Shown piece after piece: positions 30,700 through 35,393 of a DNA stretch of 35,393 bases (within the stretch, counting starts at the first letter, position 1; each line of letters starts with the position of its first letter). Origin of the DNA: an uncultured Oscillospiraceae bacterium (lineage in GTDB: Bacteria; Bacillota; Clostridia; Oscillospirales; Ruminococcaceae); the NCBI GenBank assembly GCA_910587135.1, contig CAJULF010000016.1:18956-54348 (forward strand), in the 5' to 3' direction. The notes below the pieces were generated by a model. It saw only the letters and a list, made by a program, of their open reading frames with translations, ran no database searches and was not told the origin of the DNA. Position numbers and translations under genes: made by a program.

Positions 30700-31662
30700 C
30701 TATCGGGGGGCTACCTCGGCAAACAGGCTTGTATCAACTTTTCCCAACACAGAGGAATAAAAACGTCCCTTTGCCGTTTCAAAGCCATCCTCATCCCATT
30801 CATAATATGCGATGCAATTCCAAGCGTTCATTCCTGCATAAATATCATTCCGCACATTGTTGTCAATCGCTATCCTCATATAGAACAAATGATTCAAGAT
30901 AAAAACGCTCACGTCCTTGAATTCGCCGTCATACTTATATAAAACGCTTTCAAAGCTTCTGATAAGCTTTTGCTTGGTCGCTTTGTCTTTGATCGTCAAA
31001 CCGTCGTCATCAATCACACTACATATAGTTATGTTATTATCCAGATAATCGGAGTATTCCTCAGCAACATAAAGAGGAATTTCACCATGCAGGTCTTTCG
31101 TGTCGTTGGGAACGACGGCGGAGCTTGACATCTTCTTTATTGTGCCATAATTTAAGACCGCGCCGTTTTCATGAACGGCGGCGCGACCTTTGACGCCCAT
31201 AATACCGCCTTCCGAAATCTGCAAATTGCCGTAGGCAGAAAACCTGCCTTTGCCGCCTATCAGCAGTCTGCCGTTTATCACGCCCGCGGATGTGGATTTA
31301 AGAATGACCTGACCGTTGATTATAAGATTCGCCTTGCTGTGAACAACTACAACACCCTTGACATAAAGTTTGACATTCTCGTTGACAGTCAGTTTGCCGC
31401 CATTTTCAATTACTATCATTGAATTTTCTGGCAATGTATTGTTTGATGTCACAATGACTGGGCTATCAACGAAGTAGCAGGTATCTGACAGCAGCCGCGC
31501 TTTGCCGTTCCATTCCCTTTGCTTTAAAACAGTATCACAGCTTACTATCGGAATACCTTCACTGTTTCGCTCGTTGAATCCGTTTGCCGATGAGGCAGCC
31601 ACCCGCACGGAAAACGATACAAATAAATAAATAAATGCTGTAATTAGTGAAACAATGCGCAT
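30700..31662 (-). CDS. Secreted protein with a beta-solenoid middle
   Basis: 320 aa, family not recognised. A signal peptide (about 1-24) begins MRIVSLITAFIYLFVSFSV. Residues about 75-180 repeat strands of the kind GKLTVNENVKLYVKGVVVV, ANLIINGQVIL, GVINGRLLIGGKG and GNLQISEGGIMGVKGRAAV, a pattern of short strands and G/N turns typical of a small right-handed beta-solenoid. Residues 200-320 form a separate mixed domain with YYEWDEDGFETAKGRFYSS. No catalytic motif is evident. It starts 21 nt after the peptidase gene at 31684, with AAAGGA upstream, so the two are one operon. It could be a surface or adhesion protein, or a substrate or partner of the peptidase. Confidence 0.72.
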   Translation of the reverse strand: MRIVSLITAFIYLFVSFSVRVAASSANGFNERNSEGIPIVSCDTVLKQREWNGKARLLSDTCYFVDSPVIVTSNNTLPENSMIVIENGGKLTVNENVKLYVKGVVVVHSKANLIINGQVILKSTSAGVINGRLLIGGKGRFSAYGNLQISEGGIMGVKGRAAVHENGAVLNYGTIKKMSSSAVVPNDTKDLHGEIPLYVAEEYSDYLDNNITICSVIDDDGLTIKDKATKQKLIRSFESVLYKYDGEFKDVSVFILNHLFYMRIAIDNNVRNDIYAGMNAWNCIAYYEWDEDGFETAKGRFYSSVLGKVDTSLFAEVAPR

Positions 31663-31683
31663 TTCTTTTTATCCTTTCACGTA

Positions 31684-32712
31684 TCAATATCGGGTAGTTT
31701 TCCATGTATGGTATGTACCGTAATCAACAGCTGATGCGACCGTGTCGGGATTTGTATGGGTAATTAACATATCGCGCACGGTTTTTTTATTAGGATCGCA
31801 AATAGTAAACCTTGATGTTGACATATCAAGGGTAATTCCTGATATCACCACTTCATGACCACCGTTGCCCCCTGTTATTGAGATCATTATGGGTTTGTCA
31901 TTACGCAACTGTGTAGCCACATCCCCGACTGAAATAGGAGTTTTTAATGTGGTAACATTATAGCCGTACTTATCAAAAACAGCAGTTACCCTCTTGGAAT
32001 CGCCTGTGGAATTGGGTACAAGCTCCTTAGCTTCGCTATACAATTGCGAAGCGGTTAAACCGGAGCCATGACCGTGATAATTAAGAAGCATAGCCGTCGC
32101 AGCATATACACAAAGCCCTCTCCCATCAACGGTCTGGTTAGGAACTATCTCAACATCAAGCTCTATTGTTGCGATTGACATTGTTGAACTTGAAGGAATT
32201 AAATTTACCGAATTACCGAAATTAATTTCCGTAACGATTGGCGGAACGCTCTCCGGCTCTTCATATTCGCACAAACCGTCTGCCAGAACATATCCCGTGT
32301 CCGAACTATAAAATAAAAGGTTATCGTTAACAAAGCCAAACGAAGCATTTGCTTCTGTCAGAATTACTTCTTGTATCTCATCGGGAAGATATGTATCAAA
32401 TATGGAAGTATATCCTATATCCTTGCAGTATACTTCCATCTTTCCCAGATACTCATTGTCTTCCAGAATAATTATTTCTGAACCAATTACTTCAAAAGTT
32501 TCAAAATCATACAGGGCTATCGGATCGCTGTAATTCAAGTCGCCGTCAACAAATATCCCTTGTCCGCTAAGGTGTTTAGTGATTGCTTCAGCAATAAAAC
32601 TGTCAAACGATTGAGCTTCCTGTGATATATCACTTGCTGAAGCTGTAGAAATCAGATTGGTTGACAAAATCAACGCCATAATCCCCGATAGAAACCTCTT
32701 AGAATACCTCAT
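31684..32712 (-). CDS. Secreted papain-like (C39-like) cysteine peptidase
   Basis: 342 aa. Signal peptide MRYSKRFLSGIMALILSTNL ending near ASA, an acidic N-terminal domain (about 28-170) that looks like a propeptide, then a papain-fold domain: DGRGLCVYAATAML with Cys201, GGNGGHEVVISGI with His286 and ICDPNKK with Asp306, the Cys-His-Asp order of C39/C70-like peptidases. A Gln eight residues before the Cys may form the oxyanion hole. The frame opens at ATG 32727, but that codon lacks a ribosome site; ATG 32712 has GGAG 9 nt upstream and begins the signal peptide properly. Promoter at 32791. It is co-transcribed with the solenoid protein. Self-processing of the propeptide is likely by family analogy. 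Confidence 0.8.
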   Translation of the reverse strand: MRYSKRFLSGIMALILSTNLISTASASDISQEAQSFDSFIAEAITKHLSGQGIFVDGDLNYSDPIALYDFETFEVIGSEIIILEDNEYLGKMEVYCKDIGYTSIFDTYLPDEIQEVILTEANASFGFVNDNLLFYSSDTGYVLADGLCEYEEPESVPPIVTEINFGNSVNLIPSSSTMSIATIELDVEIVPNQTVDGRGLCVYAATAMLLNYHGHGSGLTASQLYSEAKELVPNSTGDSKRVTAVFDKYGYNVTTLKTPISVGDVATQLRNDKPIMISITGGNGGHEVVISGITLDMSTSRFTICDPNKKTVRDMLITHTNPDTVASAVDYGTYHTWKTTRY

Positions 32713-32790
32713 GCTGCTTAACTCCATAATAAAATTCGTGGCACTGAGTGCAATTAATTAAATCGGTTAAGATAAAACCAATTTTACTAT

Positions 32791-32818
32791 ATTATACATG
32801 TCCACTGACAAAAGTCAA
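32791..32818 (-). promoter_or_regulatory. Sigma-A promoter of the peptidase/solenoid operon
   Basis: On the minus strand TTGACT (32818-32813), 16 bp, TATAAT (32796-32791), about 80 nt before the chosen start. Confidence 0.72.
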
Positions 32819-32846
32819 CCTCTATCAGAGTAATTTTTTCCAAAAA

Positions 32847-33371
32847 TCACTCTGTGTCAGATGCGAGCGATTTCAGCTTTTTTATGTAGATAAGCCCTAT
32901 AAACAGCGGATACTGCCAGCAAAGCAGCAGGCTCATCAATCCGAAGCCGCCTCTGCCCGATATGATATAACCGACCGCGACCAAAACGATAATGACCGCC
33001 TGAATTATCGAAGCCGCTATATACATTTTCCGCGTCAGCGCAAGCTCCTCCGCACCGATACTATCCGCGTTTTTCAGCGCGAGCACTCTCAGCAGGACGC
33101 TTGACAGAGCCGCTCCCGCCGCGGCAAAAAGCGCGTAAATCAGCGCCGCCGCGAAATATATCAGCATGACCATTCCGTTTATCTCACCCGCGGTCAGCAG
33201 GAAAACTCCCCAGTCCGAACCGACAATAGAGATATCATCGCTTCCAACAGGTATTATCGCGGTAAAATCGCATATTCCCCACCCGAACCATACCACAAGC
33301 ACGACCGACAGCAGCGATATAACCGCAAACACGATAACGCGGGTCTTTTCCTGTTTTGAGAAATTATTCAC
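32847..33371 (-). CDS. Hypothetical four-helix membrane protein (174 aa)
   Basis: Family not recognised. Hydrophobic segments are at about 11-31 (VIVFAVISLLSVVLVVWFGW), 63-97 (two close segments, GMVMLIYFAAALIYALFAAA then ALSSVLLRVLAL), 116-136 (IAASIIQAVIIVLVAVGYII) and 143-163 (LMSLLLCWQYPLFIGLIYI). Short charged loops and a KSLASDTE tail suggest a cytosolic C terminus. It follows the PFL gene by only 12 bp on the same strand, so it belongs to the ACT-PFL transcript, as a variable third member. No ligand or catalytic motif is seen. Confidence 0.75.
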   Translation of the reverse strand: MNNFSKQEKTRVIVFAVISLLSVVLVVWFGWGICDFTAIIPVGSDDISIVGSDWGVFLLTAGEINGMVMLIYFAAALIYALFAAAGAALSSVLLRVLALKNADSIGAEELALTRKMYIAASIIQAVIIVLVAVGYIISGRGGFGLMSLLLCWQYPLFIGLIYIKKLKSLASDTE

Positions 33372-33383
33372 AGCGACCTCCGC

Positions 33384-34739
33384 TCAGTTTTTAAGGCTTT
33401 GCAGCGGTGCGGGAATACGTCCGCCGCGGCTGATAAACTTTGACGAGGAATATTTATTCACGCTCATTACGGGTCCGCTGCCGAAAAGTCCGCCGAATTC
33501 CAGAACCTCGCCCTCCTTCATGCCGATAGCGGGAATAACGCGCACCGCCGTGGTCTTGGAGTTCACCATGCCGATAGCCGCCTCGTCCGCTATTATCGCG
33601 GAAATGGTGTCGACGGGAGTGTCTCCCGGAATAACTATCATATCAAGTCCGACGGAGCACACCGCCGTCATAGCTTCCAGCTTATCCAGCGAAAGCGAGC
33701 CGCACACCGCCGCGTCTATCATGCCCGCGTCCTCGGAAACGGGGATAAACGCTCCCGAAAGCCCGCCGACGTGCGAGGAAGCCATTACGCCGCCTTTTTT
33801 CACCGCGTCGTTCAGCATGGCAAGGCAGGCGGTCGTGCCGTGAGTTCCGCAGCTCTCCAGACCTATCTCCTCTAAAATATGCGCCACGGAATCTCCAACC
33901 GCGGGGGTAGGAGCGAGCGACAGATCAACAATACCGAAGGGGACGCCCAGCCGCTTTGAAGCCTCCGTTCCCACAAGCTGACCCATGCGGGTTATCTTGA
34001 ATGCGGTCTTTTTGATAACGTCCGCTATCTCGCTTATATTCGCGTCGGGGTGCTTCGCGAGAGCCGCGCGGACTACTCCCGGTCCCGATACACCGACGTT
34101 TATCTCGGTGTCATACTCGCCTACTCCGTGGAATGCTCCCGCCATAAAGGGATTGTCCTCGGGCGCGTTGCAGAATACCACTATCTTTGCCGCCCCGAAG
34201 CAGTGGTCATCCTTGGTAGCCTCCGCGGACTGCATAATGATCTTACCCATCATCGCCACCGCGTCCATATTTATGCCCGCCTTGGTAGAGCCTATGTTCA
34301 CCGAGGAGCACACGTTGGTGGTTTCCGCGAGAGCTTCGGGTATAGATTCGATAAGCTCCCTGTCGCCTGCCGAAAAGCCTTTGTGCACCAACGCGGAATA
34401 TCCGCCGATATAGTTCACGCCCGTACCCTCGGCAACGCGCTGGAGAGTCTTGGCGAATTTTACGGGGCTTCGCTTTGTGGCAGCCGCGACCATCGCTATC
34501 GGAGTAACGGAAATACGCTTGTTGATGATGGGTATTCCGTACTGCTTTTCAATGTCCTCGCCCGTTTTAACGAGGTTCTCCGCCTTGCGCATCATCTTTT
34601 CGTAGATTTTCCCGCAGGCAGCGTCTATATCGCCGTCGATACAATCAAGAAGAGAGATACCCATAGTTATGGTGCGGATATCGAGGTTCTCCTCCTGTAT
34701 CATCTTTATCGTTTCAAGTATATCGCCTGTATTAAGCAT
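33384..34739 (-). CDS. PFL-family (UPF0210/DUF711) protein
   Basis: 451-aa conserved cytosolic protein whose function is not established. Named for distant similarity to pyruvate formate-lyase, it lacks a glycyl radical loop. Conserved pieces include IRTITMGISLLDC, VTPIAMVAAATKRSPVKFAK, VNYIGGYSALVHKGFSAGD, FCNAPEDNPFMAGAFHGVGE, GTHGTTACLAMLNDAVKKGG and the C-terminal FGGLFGSGPVMSVN. The frame extends to 34790, inside the ACT gene, but ATG 34739 (MLNTGDILET) has GGGAG upstream and follows the ACT stop by 16 nt. The ACT-PFL pair is widely conserved in Firmicutes, arguing for a shared ligand-responsive function. Confidence 0.93.
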   Translation of the reverse strand: MLNTGDILETIKMIQEENLDIRTITMGISLLDCIDGDIDAACGKIYEKMMRKAENLVKTGEDIEKQYGIPIINKRISVTPIAMVAAATKRSPVKFAKTLQRVAEGTGVNYIGGYSALVHKGFSAGDRELIESIPEALAETTNVCSSVNIGSTKAGINMDAVAMMGKIIMQSAEATKDDHCFGAAKIVVFCNAPEDNPFMAGAFHGVGEYDTEINVGVSGPGVVRAALAKHPDANISEIADVIKKTAFKITRMGQLVGTEASKRLGVPFGIVDLSLAPTPAVGDSVAHILEEIGLESCGTHGTTACLAMLNDAVKKGGVMASSHVGGLSGAFIPVSEDAGMIDAAVCGSLSLDKLEAMTAVCSVGLDMIVIPGDTPVDTISAIIADEAAIGMVNSKTTAVRVIPAIGMKEGEVLEFGGLFGSGPVMSVNKYSSSKFISRGGRIPAPLQSLKN

Positions 34740-34755
34740 TTTCCGAAATTCTCCC

Positions 34756-35025
34756 TTATATTTTGTGCATGGAATTGAAAATATCCTCATGCATAACGTG
34801 CACCTGAAGACCCATTTCCTTGCCCGCGTTCTTCAGCTTCTCCGCAAGGTCAATATAGTCTATGGAAATTTTTGATATCTCAATCAGCATGGTCATGGCA
34901 AACAAGTCCTGCATAATGGTCTGGGTCACGTCCATTACGTTCGCGCCGTACTCCGCGCAAATACCGCTGACCTTCGCCAGTATACCGACCGTATCCTTAC
35001 CTATAACAGCAACAACAGCTCTCAT
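34756..35025 (-). CDS. ACT-domain protein (UPF0237 type)
   Basis: 89-aa protein made of a single ACT domain: MRAVVAVIGKDTVGILAKVS, ICAEYGANVMDVTQTIM and MTMLIEIS. ACT domains bind small ligands, often amino acids, at dimer interfaces; the D-T-V-G-I-L-A loop is the usual ligand turn. Start at ATG 35025, because AGGAGG lies 6 nt upstream; the open frame to 35049 has no site. First gene of the operon ACT-PFL-membrane protein, driven by the promoter at 35079-35107. It probably regulates the PFL partner. Confidence 0.93.
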   Translation of the reverse strand: MRAVVAVIGKDTVGILAKVSGICAEYGANVMDVTQTIMQDLFAMTMLIEISKISIDYIDLAEKLKNAGKEMGLQVHVMHEDIFNSMHKI

Positions 35026-35078
35026 TGATTCCTCCTGTTCCGCGGGCAAAAACCGCAGGCTTTTTTCTTTTCCTCTTT

Positions 35079-35107
35079 ATTATACTAAAAAATTCGCAAA
35101 AAGTAAA
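35079..35107 (-). promoter_or_regulatory. Sigma-A promoter of the ACT-PFL operon
   Basis: On the minus strand TTTACT (35107-35102), 17 bp, TATAAT (35084-35079), about 55 nt before the ACT-domain start. Confidence 0.75.
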
Positions 35108-35393
35108 TCTATTGAAAGAATAAATTTGAATTTTTGTGATAAAACAATAAAATAATTTGCGACTTGACACCTTTTTATAGAGAAAAACAACAAAGCTGTT
35201 TTTTAGAATTTGTGATGCGTATGCTATTCAAGCAATTGTGTAAAATAATAATTTATACCATTAAGCTGTGTTGCTCTGAGCGGTCTGATTCTTGATTTAA
35301 AGGTGGCTCTGGGCTGAGATGCTTTTAAGAGCCTGTTTAGTATCTCTCGGCACGCATCTTGCTTGCATATTTTGCGTATTTCTTCGTTAATTT
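35108..35393. other. Window-edge region without a secure gene
   Basis: AT-rich to about 35260. From the right edge two minus-strand frames are open: one ends at TAA near 35333 (reading ...KKYAKYASKMRAERY), the other runs to a TAG near 35230 (reading ...INEEIRKICKQDACREIL). Either could be the 3' end of a gene beyond the window, or neither. Confidence 0.3.

Noticed and set aside
35230..35393. C-terminal end of a gene entering from the right
   Set aside because: Two competing frames are open to the edge, both short and without recognisable motifs, so no gene is called.

Overview
The window reads as a piece of chromosome from a low-to-mid GC Clostridia bacterium, most likely a Ruminococcus-like member of the Oscillospiraceae. 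The pointers are spoVS directly after a ymdB-type gene, many consensus sigma-A promoters and GGAGG-type ribosome sites, a secreted GH5 glucanase lipoprotein, family 1 sugar-binding lipoproteins, and the ACT-domain/PFL gene pair. I found no rRNA, tRNA, transposase, integrase or CRISPR array.

Layout. 1-1740: a 19-bp tandem repeat array running off the left edge, then gdhA on the minus strand. 1883-5098: an accessory island of four small XRE regulators, all on the minus strand, each with a consensus rightward sigma-A promoter at its back; only the last promoter leads into a convincing gene (77 aa). Two ~220-bp repeat units lie inside this island. 5126-8407: a DUF368 membrane protein (minus) and aspS (plus). 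8455-12884: a membrane-anchored unknown, a GNAT acetyltransferase, an ECF-like sigma factor, and a large membrane protein with a cytoplasmic domain, an acidic linker, one TM helix and a probable beta-propeller exterior. 12989-20632: housekeeping (34-aa membrane peptide, YesL/DUF624 protein, upp, purA, ymdB, spoVS, asparaginase, AraD, uridine-kinase-like enzyme). 20776-29242: carbohydrate-related block (XRE regulator, AraC regulator, two near-identical orphan solute-binding lipoproteins, GH5 lipoprotein, alpha/beta hydrolase). 29313-35107, all minus: beta-carbonic anhydrase, RidA-like protein, a secreted beta-solenoid protein with a papain-like peptidase, a membrane protein, then PFL and ACT-domain genes. 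The last ~290 bases hold no secure gene.

Most notable. A family of intergenic elements, pitch about 200-220 bp, recurs at 3006-3462, 10041-10427, 22709-22918 and 26554-26799. Each has a long outer stem of the type AAATTTC/GAAATTT (or GAATTTCCCG/CGGGAAATTC) enclosing a variable hairpin and a second arm; most also carry a conserved TAAATAATCCGCTT...AGGTCAAC motif. The hairpins keep their pairing while changing sequence between copies, which is what a folded nucleic acid under selection would show. Two units end about 10 nt before the ribosome site of the downstream gene (AraC regulator and propeller protein). This is the best candidate here for something undescribed.

Other points: a perfect 12-bp inverted repeat overlapping the promoter behind the first XRE gene; nearly identical ~55-bp promoter blocks in front of the carbonic anhydrase and RidA-like genes; and the sigma-factor/propeller pair as a possible signalling unit. 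All assignments come from reading the sequence and motif knowledge; no database search was run.
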